NCBI GenBank assembly: GCA_964461995.1
Contig: CAYWXL010000019.1
Coordinates: 1 to 64,000 of the forward strand
DNA length: 64,000 nt
Direction of reading: 5' to 3'
Origin: JALSRK01 sp964461995
GTDB lineage: Bacteria; Acidobacteriota; Terriglobia; Bryobacterales; Bryobacteraceae
Shown here: piece after piece, positions 26,946 to 34,820 of the stretch
Layout of the letters: each line of letters starts with the position of its first letter
Position numbering within the stretch: position 1 is the first letter of the stretch
Notes under the pieces: model-generated
Databases searched by the model: none
What the model was told of the DNA's origin: nothing
What the model saw: the letters and a program-made list of their open reading frames with translations, nothing else
Translations under genes and position numbers: made by a program

Positions 26946-28295
26946 ATGCCAAGCGATCTCGAAAAACTGCGCATCGATCGTTCGCAAAAAGCCGGCGGCG
27001 AGACGCCGAAGTGGGCGGCGCGGTGGATCATCGCCGGTGTTCTGCTGATCGTCCTGCTCGGGGTGGCGAACCTGGTCTACAGCCGGTGGACCTCGGCAGT
27101 GGAAGTCGAGGTGGTGCGGGTGCGCCCGGCCCGGACGGCCGCGGCGTCGGCGGGCCGCCGGATCATTCTGAATGCCACCGGCTACGTCATCGCGGCGCAC
27201 AAGATCGAGCTGGCCTCGAAGGTGGTGGGCCGGGTGGCCTGGATCGGGGTCGAGAAGGGCGACAAGGTGAAAAAGGGCCAGGCGATCGTACGGCTGGAGG
27301 ACGACGAATACCGGGCGCAGCTTCAGCAGGCGCGGGGCTACCTGCGGTCACTCGAGGCGAAGCTGAAGGAGCTGGAGCACGGCAGCCGCCCGGAAGAGAT
27401 CGCCGCGGCGAAAGCGAACCTGGAACAGGCCAGGGCGGATCTCGAGAATGCGAGGGTGAACCTGGAGCGCGTGAAGAGGCTGACCGAAGACGGCGTCCTC
27501 TCGCGGCAGGCGCTCGACGATGCCGAGGCCCGGTACAAGGCGCAGGCGGCGCGGGTGCGTTCGCTCGAGAAGAACTACGAGCTGGTGAAGCTGGGGCCGC
27601 GGTGGGAACAGATCGAAGCGGTGAAGGGCCAGATCGAGGAGGCCCGGGGCCGGGTGGCGTACTTCGAGACGCAGCTCGCCAACACGGTGATCCGGGCGCC
27701 GATCGACGGCACGATCCTGGAGCGCGAGGTCGAAGTCGGCGAGTACGTGACGACGAGTTTCGTGGGCGAGCGGGGCGCGAAGGGCTATGTGGTGTCGCTG
27801 GCCGACCTGAACGACCTCCAGGTGGAACTGGACATCAACCAGAACGATTTTGGGAAGCTGAAGCCGCAGCAGCGGGGCATCGTGACCACCGACGCCTACC
27901 CGGACCGCGAGTACGAGGGCTACATCGAGGAGATCTCGCCGGAAGCGAACCGCCAGAAGGCGACCGTCCAGGTGAAGGTGAAGATCCTGGAGCCGGACGA
28001 GTACCTGCGGCCGGAGATGAACGCGAGCGTGGCGTTCTATGAGGAGGCGGAGGCCGGAGCAGCGCCTGGAGAGGCGCGGCCGGTGGTGTTCGTGCCGCCG
28101 TCGGCGGTGCGGGACAACGCCGTGTTCCTGTATGTGGACGGGCGGGCGGTGCGCCGTGCGGTGAAGACGGGCGGCATCACGGCCCAGGGGATGCGCATCG
28201 AGGACGGGCTCTACGGCGGCGAGGAGCTCATTGTGGCGCCGCCGGCGGACCTCGAAGACGGAGACCGTGTGCGTGTACGGGGGAAAGAAGAATGA
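26946..28295 (+). CDS. HlyD/MacA-type membrane fusion protein
   Basis: Periplasmic adaptor of the ABC exporter, 449 residues. A cytoplasmic N-terminus of about 25 residues is followed by one membrane helix (WIIAGVLLIVLLGVANLVYS). Then a lipoyl/barrel-sandwich half ('ATGYVIAAHKIELASKVVGR'), a long alpha-hairpin coiled coil (about 110-240, with 'IAAAKANLEQARADLENARV'), the second lipoyl half ('LANTVIRAPIDGTILEREVE') and beta-barrel/MPD domains up to the C-terminus. ATG 26946 is the true start; the open frame runs on upstream only because of the gap. It overlaps the ATPase gene by 4 bp (ATGA). Confidence 0.93.
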   Translation: MPSDLEKLRIDRSQKAGGETPKWAARWIIAGVLLIVLLGVANLVYSRWTSAVEVEVVRVRPARTAAASAGRRIILNATGYVIAAHKIELASKVVGRVAWIGVEKGDKVKKGQAIVRLEDDEYRAQLQQARGYLRSLEAKLKELEHGSRPEEIAAAKANLEQARADLENARVNLERVKRLTEDGVLSRQALDDAEARYKAQAARVRSLEKNYELVKLGPRWEQIEAVKGQIEEARGRVAYFETQLANTVIRAPIDGTILEREVEVGEYVTTSFVGERGAKGYVVSLADLNDLQVELDINQNDFGKLKPQQRGIVTTDAYPDREYEGYIEEISPEANRQKATVQVKVKILEPDEYLRPEMNASVAFYEEAEAGAAPGEARPVVFVPPSAVRDNAVFLYVDGRAVRRAVKTGGITAQGMRIEDGLYGGEELIVAPPADLEDGDRVRVRGKEE

Positions 28296-29014
28296 GCGAG
28301 CCGATGATCCGGACGCGGGCTCTGAGGAAGGAGTTCGTCCGGGACAGCTTTCACATCGTGGCGCTGAAGGACGTGAACCTGGAGGTGCAGCCGGGCGAGT
28401 TTCTGGCGCTGATGGGGCCGTCGGGTTCGGGCAAGTCCACGCTGCTGCATTTGATCGCGGCGATGGACCGGCCGACGTCGGGTGAGATCTTCGCCGCCGG
28501 GCAGGACCTGAGCCGGCTCGATGACAGCGCCGCGGCGCGCTGGAGGAACCGGCATATCGGCTTCGTCTTTCAGACATTCAACCTCATCCCCGTGCTGACG
28601 GCGCTGGAGAACGTGGAGCTCCCGCTGAAACTCACGCGGCTCAAGAAATCCGAGCGCCTGGAGCACGCGCGGCATGCCCTGGAGCTGGTGGGCCTCGGCG
28701 ACCGGATGGACCACACCCCGCGGCAGCTCTCCGGCGGCCAGGAGCAGCGGGTGGCGATCGCCCGGGCCATCGTGACGGACCCCGATCTGATCCTGGCCGA
28801 CGAGCCTACGGGCAACCTGGATGCGGCTTCGGCGCAAGAGGTGCTGACGCTGCTCGAGCGGCTGAACCAGGAGTTCGGCAAGACGATCGTGATGGTGACC
28901 CACGATCCTCACGCGGCCAAGACGGCACAGAAGATCCGGTATCTGGAAAAGGGCGAGCTGCTGCCCGAGGGCGAAGTGCCGGAGGATTGGGTGATGCCGG
29001 CGCCAAGGCCCTGA
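28292..29014 (+). CDS. ABC transporter ATP-binding protein, LolD/MacB type
   Basis: 240-residue cytoplasmic ATPase of the exporter. Walker A is GPSGSGKST, the Q-loop is in 'FVFQTFNLIPVLTALENVEL', the signature is LSGGQEQRVAIARAI, Walker B is LILADEPTGNLD and the H-loop is in VMVTHDPHAA. The 'DEPTGNLD' form and the loop after the Q-loop are typical for MacB/LolD/FtsE ATPases that drive FtsX-like permeases. Everything needed for hydrolysis is present. Last gene of the four-gene unit; it is translationally coupled to the adaptor gene. Confidence 0.95.
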   Translation: MSEPMIRTRALRKEFVRDSFHIVALKDVNLEVQPGEFLALMGPSGSGKSTLLHLIAAMDRPTSGEIFAAGQDLSRLDDSAAARWRNRHIGFVFQTFNLIPVLTALENVELPLKLTRLKKSERLEHARHALELVGLGDRMDHTPRQLSGGQEQRVAIARAIVTDPDLILADEPTGNLDAASAQEVLTLLERLNQEFGKTIVMVTHDPHAAKTAQKIRYLEKGELLPEGEVPEDWVMPAPRP

Positions 29015-29055
29015 CAGAAGCGACCGCGCGGCGAGGCGTAGGGCCTGCCCGCCGT

Positions 29056-30759
29056 TCAGCGCATTTCCACCATGCGGGTCTCCAAAGCCGAGAAGGTGAA
29101 CCACCCGGCGTCGATGCCCGTGGCCGTGATCGGCGCGATCTGAGCCGGAACCGGGGCGTGCGTCACCCGTATCTGAGCCGACTCCGTACCGGGCAACTGA
29201 GAAAGTAGAGACGCCGGGATCGTCAGCGCCCCGGCGGAGGCCGGAACCCCGCAACGGACGCTGGTGAAGATGCGCGTGTCGGGATCGTCCGGCGGGGAAT
29301 GGGCGCTCGAAACCGCGACGGTGAAGAAATCTTCGGGCGCGTAGCCGGCGGGGGACCAAGTGAGAAGAAGGTCCTGCGCGCGGTCGATTTCGGCCGGCAG
29401 CTCGATGGGGGGCAGGCCGGGAAACCGGGTCTTGGCGGAGAAGGGGCCGGCGTCGGGGCCGCCGGGCGCGGTGACGGTCCAGGAGCCGGGCGCCAGGAAG
29501 TCTTCGGGAAGCGGATCGTGCCGGTAGAGGCCGGTGTCGGCGAAGTCTTCGGCTTTGGTCAGCTCCAAGGTGCGGCCGCCCGGGCCGGCCAGTGAGAGGG
29601 CGTCGCCGGCATCGACTCCCCGAAAAGGGCTGGCCGGGGGCGGCGGCGGGATGTCGTCGCTGATTCTGGCGATCGTGCCGCCCTGGGTGAGCGTGCAACC
29701 CGGTTCGCCGGATTGCGCCGGCGAGGGAACGAAGAACAGGTAAGGCGCAGTAAGCGAATACAGCCAGCCGAATACCGAGGGCCGGACGCCGGAGGGGGCC
29801 CCGCCGGCGGCGCCGTTGGGCGGCGTTTCGAGCCGGCTGGCCGTCAGCGAGATCGCCGCGATCGAGGCGCGGCCGCCCGCATCGAGCCGCGCCAGCACGT
29901 CCGGGGAAAGTCCGAGGGGATGAGAGCACGCGCCGGGAGCGTTGCCGGTGGTGACGGCGGCCTCGCGGCTGACGAACTCGCCAGTGCGCAGGCGGACGGG
30001 CGTGTAGCAATCATCGGGAAGCTCGGCGTCCGGCGGAATCCAGACGTTGATCTGGTCCAGACCGGGATAGCCGGGGGCGCGCCCGGCGTAGGAAGGCTTC
30101 AAACGCAGGGAGCCGATCTCGACGACGAGGTCCGGATCCACCGTACCGATCGGGGGTGGTTCGTTGTCCGGGGCGCTGATCGGGCCAAGGCCGGTGGCCC
30201 ACAGGATGAGCCACTGGCCGGGGAGCACGGGCCGGGCAAGGCCGTTGAGGGGCTGCTCATCGGGCGAATGAAAGATCTGCGCCACGGCGGGGCCGGCGCC
30301 GGTCATGCTGGTAGTGAAGAGCCCGGGAGCGCGGGGAACGATCTGGATACGATGCGGCAAGCTGGTCTCCCCGGCGTAGGCGACCGTGAGGTCGGCCGGG
30401 CCGAGGGGGATGTCCGAAGGCAGGATCGCGGCGAGCTGCCAGTTCCAAGAATAGACGAGCCAGGCGGTTCTGGGCAGGCCGTCGGCGGCGGAGGTGACGG
30501 TGATCTCCGTACCCGGCGCGTCCTCCGGCAGCCGCGAGGGGTAGGGCGGCGCGGCCTGGACGAGCTGTTCGGGTCCGAGACCGATGCCCTGGACGACGAA
30601 CATCGAGCCTGGGGCGATACCTCCCCTTTCGGCGAGGGCGTAGGAGGCGGCGTTCTTGACGCCAAAGGAGCGGATACGCGGCTCGGCGCCGAGGGGCGCA
30701 GCGAAAGCCAGCAGGAGCCCCAAAAACGAAGGCAGAAGAAAAGACGAAGATTTCACCAT
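29056..30759 (-). CDS. Exported protein with 'Solibacter C-terminal' (TIGR03437-like) domain
   Basis: 567 residues from ATG 30759; an in-frame GTG at 30783 would add eight residues but has no better ribosome-binding site. A signal peptide covers about residues 1-25 (FLLPSFLGLLLAFAAPLGAE). The N-terminal half (about 27-250) is the domain first described as a C-terminal domain of Solibacter proteins: 'VKNAASYALAERGGIAPGSM', 'YPSRLPEDAPGTEITV', 'PLNGLARPVLPGQWLILWAT' and 'TGLGPISAPDNEPPP' are its hallmarks. The remaining half is Pro/Gly-rich and beta-like, without a family I know. Unusually, the domain is N-terminal here. Probably surface or periplasmic; function unknown. It is a single gene facing the exporter operon. 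Confidence 0.8.
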   Translation of the reverse strand: MVKSSSFLLPSFLGLLLAFAAPLGAEPRIRSFGVKNAASYALAERGGIAPGSMFVVQGIGLGPEQLVQAAPPYPSRLPEDAPGTEITVTSAADGLPRTAWLVYSWNWQLAAILPSDIPLGPADLTVAYAGETSLPHRIQIVPRAPGLFTTSMTGAGPAVAQIFHSPDEQPLNGLARPVLPGQWLILWATGLGPISAPDNEPPPIGTVDPDLVVEIGSLRLKPSYAGRAPGYPGLDQINVWIPPDAELPDDCYTPVRLRTGEFVSREAAVTTGNAPGACSHPLGLSPDVLARLDAGGRASIAAISLTASRLETPPNGAAGGAPSGVRPSVFGWLYSLTAPYLFFVPSPAQSGEPGCTLTQGGTIARISDDIPPPPPASPFRGVDAGDALSLAGPGGRTLELTKAEDFADTGLYRHDPLPEDFLAPGSWTVTAPGGPDAGPFSAKTRFPGLPPIELPAEIDRAQDLLLTWSPAGYAPEDFFTVAVSSAHSPPDDPDTRIFTSVRCGVPASAGALTIPASLLSQLPGTESAQIRVTHAPVPAQIAPITATGIDAGWFTFSALETRMVEMR

Positions 30760-30926
30760 CTTTATGAGAAGATTCTCGCACACATCGAAGGTAGAATTTT
30801 AGAGGAAATCCGCAGTAGTCCGACGGAGCAGACCTAATTCCCGCCAGAAAGCAAGCCGAGAGCGATCCCCGACGCTGGCGGGCGCCGGCGCGTTTCGGAG
30901 ACCAGGCAAGCCCGTACAATGGGACC

Positions 30927-31841
30927 ATGCAAACGGCATGGGGCGAACTGGAAGTCAATGACGCGCACATCCATTTCTTTTCGCGCAATTTCTTCTCGCT
31001 GCTGGCGCGGCAGAAGCCCGGTCTGACGCTGGAGAGCATCGGCGAGAAGCTCGGCTGGGAGATGCCGCCGGCGGACCCGGTGGAGCTGGCGCGGCGCTGG
31101 ATCGAAGAGTTCGACCGGCACGGCGTAAGCCGGGGCGTGCTGATCGCCAGCCTGCCGGGGGACGAAGATTCCGTGGCCGAGGCGGTACGGGCCTTTCCGG
31201 ACCGGTTCTGGGGCTACTTCTTCTGCAATCCCGTGGGGGCCGACGGCGTGGAGCGGGCCGAGGCGGCGCTGCGAAACGGGCTGCAGGGCATCTGCCTGTT
31301 TCCGGCGATGCACCGCTACTCGCTCCATGACGAGCGGGTGCAGCCGGTCTTCGAGCTCGCTTCGGCGACGCCGGGCACGGTGGTGTTCGTGCATTGCGGA
31401 GTGCTGACGGTAGGAGTGCGGAACAAGCTGGGATTGCCGTCATTGTTCGACATGCGGTTCTCGAACCCGATCGACGTCCACGCCATCGCGCTGCGGTACC
31501 CGAAGGCGCGGTTCGTGATTCCGCACTTCGGCGCGGGATATTTCCGGGAGGCGCTGATGGTGTGCAGCCTGTGCCCGAACGTCTACCTGGACACTTCGTC
31601 GTCGAACCGGTGGACGCGCTATCAAGCGGGGCGGCTGGATCTGCGGATGGTCTTCGAAAAGGCCCTGGACGTGGCGGGACCGGAACGGCTGCTGTTCGGC
31701 ACGGACTCCTCGTTCTTCCCGCGGGGCTGGAACGAGGAGATCTTCCAGACCCAGGCGAACCTGCTCGCCGTGCTGGGGCTGAAGGAGAACGAGGCCGCGG
31801 CGATTCTTGGCGGGAACCTGGCCCAATTGCTGGAGCGGTAG
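30927..31841 (+). CDS. Amidohydrolase (PF04909-like metal-dependent hydrolase/decarboxylase)
   Basis: 304 residues. The N-terminal metal motif is DAHIHFFS (the H-x-H pair on strand 1). Later ligands are His in VFVHCGVLT, His in FVIPHFGAGYF and Asp in LLFGTDSSFF, all typical for the TIM-barrel Amidohydrolase_2 family. That family includes ACMSD-type decarboxylases and other hydrolases, so the reaction cannot be fixed. Predicted cytoplasmic, with no signal peptide. ATG 30927 starts immediately before the first strand. It is monocistronic or ends right before the riboswitch-like leader at 31842. Confidence 0.88.
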   Translation: MQTAWGELEVNDAHIHFFSRNFFSLLARQKPGLTLESIGEKLGWEMPPADPVELARRWIEEFDRHGVSRGVLIASLPGDEDSVAEAVRAFPDRFWGYFFCNPVGADGVERAEAALRNGLQGICLFPAMHRYSLHDERVQPVFELASATPGTVVFVHCGVLTVGVRNKLGLPSLFDMRFSNPIDVHAIALRYPKARFVIPHFGAGYFREALMVCSLCPNVYLDTSSSNRWTRYQAGRLDLRMVFEKALDVAGPERLLFGTDSSFFPRGWNEEIFQTQANLLAVLGLKENEAAAILGGNLAQLLER

Positions 31842-32005
31842 GCCGGGAAGCCGTCCGAACGACGGGAAACTCCGGGATAGGCGGAGTCCGTGTGAGAATC
31901 CCGGCGGCGGCTCCCCACTGTAATTGCAGGCAGACATGGACTGGTGGCGCCGACTACTCCCGAGAGTGCTCAGAAGCCCGGAACGGGATAGCGGAGGGCC
32001 GTGGC
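31842..32005 (+). promoter_or_regulatory. Cobalamin-riboswitch-like leader
   Basis: The run GTGTGAGAATCCCGG (31890-31904), then CGGCGGCTCCCCACTGTAA (31905-31923), matches the best-conserved part of the cobalamin riboswitch core (GGTG-x-GAATCC...CCxCxACTGT), with GGGAA (31864-31868) at the expected place before it. CCGGGAT (31873-31879) can pair with ATCCCGG (31898-31904). A B12-box-like GAAGCCCGGAACGGG occurs at 31972-31987; it deviates from the usual GCCAGGAGACC. GGCC at both ends could close the outer stem. The 5' half is convincing and the 3' half weaker, so it may be a variant or a decaying copy. It overlaps the predicted start of the next gene. Confidence 0.55.
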
Positions 32006-32556
32006 CCTCGGAGACACGAATCGCTTTCGTGGCCGCGTGGTTCGAACCCTGTGGCGCCTGGCCGTTTCCGAGTTTCTTCGACCCGCGACTGGCCGCATTC
32101 CGGCCCGAGGTGATCGCTGCGCCCCTGCCCGCGCTGCTGGAGCTCGCCGAAGCCACGCTCCATGGGACCGCAGCACCACCTTCTTTGGACATGGCGGTCG
32201 TATCGCTGACCGGCGTGGGACGGCCGGTGCTCCGGCCGGCACAGCGGGATCTGCTCTGGCTGGCGCTGCGGGTGCCGGTATTCGAGCAGTTTCGCGGTCC
32301 GGCAGGACAACTGCTGGCATGGGAATGCGAAGCCCACTTGGGCTTGCATGTGGAAACCGACCGGGCGAGGTTCGTCGTGGATAAGACGAACGGAGAGCTC
32401 CGGATGCGTTTGACGGAGGGGTCACCGGCCATCCCGACAGGCATCCAAGGACGCATTTTGACCGAACAGTGCCGGTGCGGACGGCCGGGACCGCTGCTAG
32501 TGCAGTTGCGGCAGTTGGGAGAGGCGGAAGACAGGGCCCTCGCGACCGCTGTCTGA
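31936..32556 (+). CDS. Protein of unknown function behind the riboswitch-like leader
   Basis: 206 residues if ATG 31936 is used, but this start lies inside the riboswitch-like leader; GTG 32029 (173-175 residues) is the first plausible in-frame alternative after it. The protein is probably cytoplasmic. The C-terminal half contains 'LLAWECEAHLGLHVETD', 'NGELRMRLTEG' and EQCRCGRPGPLL; a similar order (E-C-x-x-H-x-GLHV ... GEL ... C-x-CGRPGP) is found near the end of F390-synthetase/phenylacetate-CoA-ligase-like adenylate-forming enzymes. The N-terminal ATP-binding part of such enzymes is missing, so at most it is a domain relative. That comparison is from memory and weak. Confidence 0.6.
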   Translation: MDWWRRLLPRVLRSPERDSGGPWPSETRIAFVAAWFEPCGAWPFPSFFDPRLAAFRPEVIAAPLPALLELAEATLHGTAAPPSLDMAVVSLTGVGRPVLRPAQRDLLWLALRVPVFEQFRGPAGQLLAWECEAHLGLHVETDRARFVVDKTNGELRMRLTEGSPAIPTGIQGRILTEQCRCGRPGPLLVQLRQLGEAEDRALATAV

Positions 32557-32621
32557 GGCGGGACCGGGCCGCTCGGCGTCTCCCTCGCGGGTGTTATGCT
32601 ACTGGAAGGAAGAGCACCCCC

Positions 32622-32708
32622 GCGGACGTGGCGGAATCGGCAGACGCGCCGGATTTAGGTTCCGGTACCCGAGAGGGTGTGGGGGTTCAAGTCCCCCCGT
32701 CCGCACCA
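32622..32708 (+). tRNA. tRNA-Leu (anticodon UAG)
   Basis: Acceptor arms GCGGACG (32622-32628) and CGTCCGC (32698-32704) pair fully, with discriminator A (32705) and an encoded CCA (32706-32708). The anticodon stem is CCGGA/TCCGG with loop TTTAGGT, so the anticodon is TAG. The T-arm has GGGGGTTCAAGTCCCCC. A long variable arm (TACCCGAGAGGGTGT) makes it class II, as expected for leucine. A -10-like TATGCT lies at about 32595-32600. Confidence 0.97.
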
Positions 32709-32733
32709 TTCATTCCTGCCGACTGGTCCCCGG

Positions 32734-33447
32734 CTAAAGTTCCTTGATGAAGATGTTGCGAAACTGAACCAAGCTCGGGGGTGAAACCCAGCGCCCGTCT
32801 TTCATCCGGCCGTGGTGCTGCAGCCCGATGGGGCCCTTCGGAGCGATTCCCGGAATCCGGGCGTTGTCGATGACGGTATAGCCGTTGAGGACCACCGTGA
32901 CGCGGTCGCCCCGAAGGGTGATCTCGAAGGTGTTCCATTCACCGATGTTGCGGTCGGCGTGGAGCTTGGGCACCGCAGCGCCGCGGACCTCCGGGGGCAG
33001 ATCCTTGTTGTTGCGGACGCTCCACAACTCGCCCGAGCCCTGTGGCCAGCACCAGATGTTGACCTGGGGGCCGCCGCGAAGCAGGATGCCGGAGTCGGAA
33101 TCGGGGATGGAGAACTCGATGATCTTGCCGGAGGCGTCGCGTTTGTAGCTGCCGTCGGGCATAAGGATGCGAGTGCGCGGGTAGACGTAGGGGGTCTCCT
33201 TGATACGCCAGTCGATGCGCAGGATGAAGTCACGAAACTCCTTCTCCGTCCACAGGTGTTTTTCGCCGGGCGCCTCGCTCTGAGCGTCGTAGTCGATGAC
33301 ACCGTCCACGACGCGCCAGTGTCCGTTGTCGCCCTCGGGGATGCGCCAGCCGCTGAGGTCTTTCCCATTGAACAGAGAAACGAAGCCCGGGGGAACTTGG
33401 GCCCAAGCCATCACCGCGGAAAGCAACACAACCGGAAGGAATCTCAT
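32734..33447 (-). CDS. DUF1080 / 3-keto-disaccharide hydrolase family protein, exported
   Basis: 237 residues with a signal peptide (MRFLPVVLLSAVMAWAQ). The mature part is one DUF1080 (3-keto-disaccharide hydrolase) jelly-roll domain: 'GFVSLFNGKDLSGWRIPEGD' at the start, 'SDSGILLRGGPQVNIW' in the middle, and 'GPIGLQHHGRMKDGRWVSPP' then VQFRNIFIKEL at the end are family hallmarks. Members act on 3-keto sugars or bind carbohydrate in the periplasm; the substrate is not determined here. ATG 33447. It faces the tRNA gene and diverges from a lipoprotein gene. Confidence 0.9.
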   Translation of the reverse strand: MRFLPVVLLSAVMAWAQVPPGFVSLFNGKDLSGWRIPEGDNGHWRVVDGVIDYDAQSEAPGEKHLWTEKEFRDFILRIDWRIKETPYVYPRTRILMPDGSYKRDASGKIIEFSIPDSDSGILLRGGPQVNIWCWPQGSGELWSVRNNKDLPPEVRGAAVPKLHADRNIGEWNTFEITLRGDRVTVVLNGYTVIDNARIPGIAPKGPIGLQHHGRMKDGRWVSPPSLVQFRNIFIKEL

Positions 33448-33533
33448 CGCATAACCCTCCTTGCTTCGATGACGAGCATTATAGTGGGAGAGTAAGGTTG
33501 GTGGCGGCGGCTGGACGGCGGCGAGAAACCCTG

Positions 33534-34118
33534 ATGATTCCTGTTCGTGTTGCGCGGAGCCGGAGGTATCTTCTTGCGTGTTGTTTCTTGGTCATGCTGT
33601 CCGCCGGAGTGGGGTGCAAGCGGCGGCCAGTGACGGTGATTCCCCAGAAGATCTTTGTGCCGCCTCCGCCGGAACCCCGCGAACCCGCACCGGCGCCAGA
33701 GCTGCCGCCGCCGTCCGTGGAAGCGATCGCCAGGTCCCTGACGCCAACGGTGCCGCCGGATCCGCCCGAGGCGATCCGGCAGCCGGCTCCGGTCCCACCG
33801 TTCCGCGAACCCGTCCGGGGAGCAGGGGCCGGGACTCCCGCGCGCCGGCCACCGGCCCTGCAGCTTGGTGCGCTGCTGAGTCCCGAAGAAGAACAACGCT
33901 ACCGCGACAAACTCGAAGCCGATCTCGCCCGTATACGGCGCAATCTAGCGACGCTCGCACGCCGGAGTCTCACAGAAAGACAAGCGGCCGAGCTGCGGCG
34001 CGTCCGCGCCCTGGTTGAGCAGGCGGAAGCGATGCGCGGGCGCGACCTGGCGGCGGCAAGCGAACTGGCCGGGCGGGCAGTGATCTTGTCGGAGGAGTTG
34101 CTTCGTACCAGCCGGTGA
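33534..34118 (+). CDS. Putative lipoprotein with Pro-rich linker
   Basis: 194 residues from ATG 33534; a GTG at 33498 would add 12. The N-terminus (RRYLLACCFLVMLSAGVGCK) looks like a lipoprotein signal with Cys as the modified residue, though Gly at -3 is atypical. A long Pro-rich segment (about residues 30-115, many PPP and EPAP) follows. The C-terminal part (about 125-190: 'LSPEEEQRYRDKLEADLARI') is a helical, coiled-coil-like domain. The layout, lipid anchor then stiff linker then helical head, resembles cell-envelope spanning proteins, but no family is recognised. Confidence 0.65.
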   Translation: MIPVRVARSRRYLLACCFLVMLSAGVGCKRRPVTVIPQKIFVPPPPEPREPAPAPELPPPSVEAIARSLTPTVPPDPPEAIRQPAPVPPFREPVRGAGAGTPARRPPALQLGALLSPEEEQRYRDKLEADLARIRRNLATLARRSLTERQAAELRRVRALVEQAEAMRGRDLAAASELAGRAVILSEELLRTSR

Positions 34119-34189
34119 TTAGGCTCCCCAGCAAATCGACCAAGGGGTGGCAGCAGCGGGTGTGAAGCGGGCGGAGCTCCGATAAGGGA

Positions 34190-34804
34190 TCACTCGATCG
34201 GTCCGAGCTTTTCCGGGGGCCAGTAGACGAAGACCGCTTTGCCATAGATCTGGTTTCGGGGAACCGGCCCCCAGTTGCGGCTGTCATTCGAGGAAGTGCG
34301 ATGGTCGCCCATCACGTAATAGTGGTCCGGGGGGATGCGGATCGGCGGCCGTGACTGGCGGTCGCGGTACTCAGCCGGCACATAAGGCTCATCGAGGGCC
34401 TTTCCGTTCACATAGACCGTGCCCGAGCGAATCTCGACCACGTCGCCGGGCAGGCCGATGACGCGCTTGATGTACGACTTGGAGGGATCCCCGGGAAACC
34501 AGAAGACGACCAGGTCGCCCCGCTCGATTTCGCCCAGCCCGAACCGGTAGATAAACTTGTTGATGAAGATGCGTTCCTGGTCCACTAAGGAGGGCATCAT
34601 GCTGGTGCCTTCCACCTTGACGGGCTGATAGACGAACAAGATCACGACGACCGCGATAAGGACCGACAAGGTGAGATCGCGCACCCAGACAGCGAAGCTG
34701 AACCACCACGGACGGGCGCCCGATCCAGCAACGGCCGAAGAGCCCTCCGGCTTGGCGGATTGTTCGCGGAAATCGTCCTCCATGGCTGCCCAAACGCTTT
34801 CCAT
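34190..34804 (-). CDS. lepB: Signal peptidase I
   Basis: Membrane serine protease that removes signal peptides from exported proteins; 204 residues from ATG 34804. One membrane helix (LTLSVLIAVVVILFVYQPV) is followed by box B with the catalytic Ser in KVEGTSMMPSL, box D with the catalytic Lys in SYIKRVIGLPGD, and box E 'VMGDHRTSSNDSRNWGPVP'. All are canonical. The upstream in-frame extension to 34972 crosses the divergent gene and is rejected. The start is only 16 bp from the start of the divergent glycosyltransferase gene, so promoters must lie inside the coding regions. Confidence 0.95.
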   Translation of the reverse strand: MESVWAAMEDDFREQSAKPEGSSAVAGSGARPWWFSFAVWVRDLTLSVLIAVVVILFVYQPVKVEGTSMMPSLVDQERIFINKFIYRFGLGEIERGDLVVFWFPGDPSKSYIKRVIGLPGDVVEIRSGTVYVNGKALDEPYVPAEYRDRQSRPPIRIPPDHYYVMGDHRTSSNDSRNWGPVPRNQIYGKAVFVYWPPEKLGPIE

Positions 34805-34820
34805 TTTTATCGTACCCTGA

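Noticed and set aside
24819..28295. 1158-residue plus-strand frame running through the third gap
   Set aside because: Only the part from ATG 26946 (HlyD) is real; the upstream part is a shadow of the permeases joined through N codons.
32001..32384. GTG frame at 32001 right after the riboswitch-like leader with GGAGG ahead
   Set aside because: Arg/Gly/Ala-rich with poor coding quality; the overlapping 31936 frame reads like a real protein.
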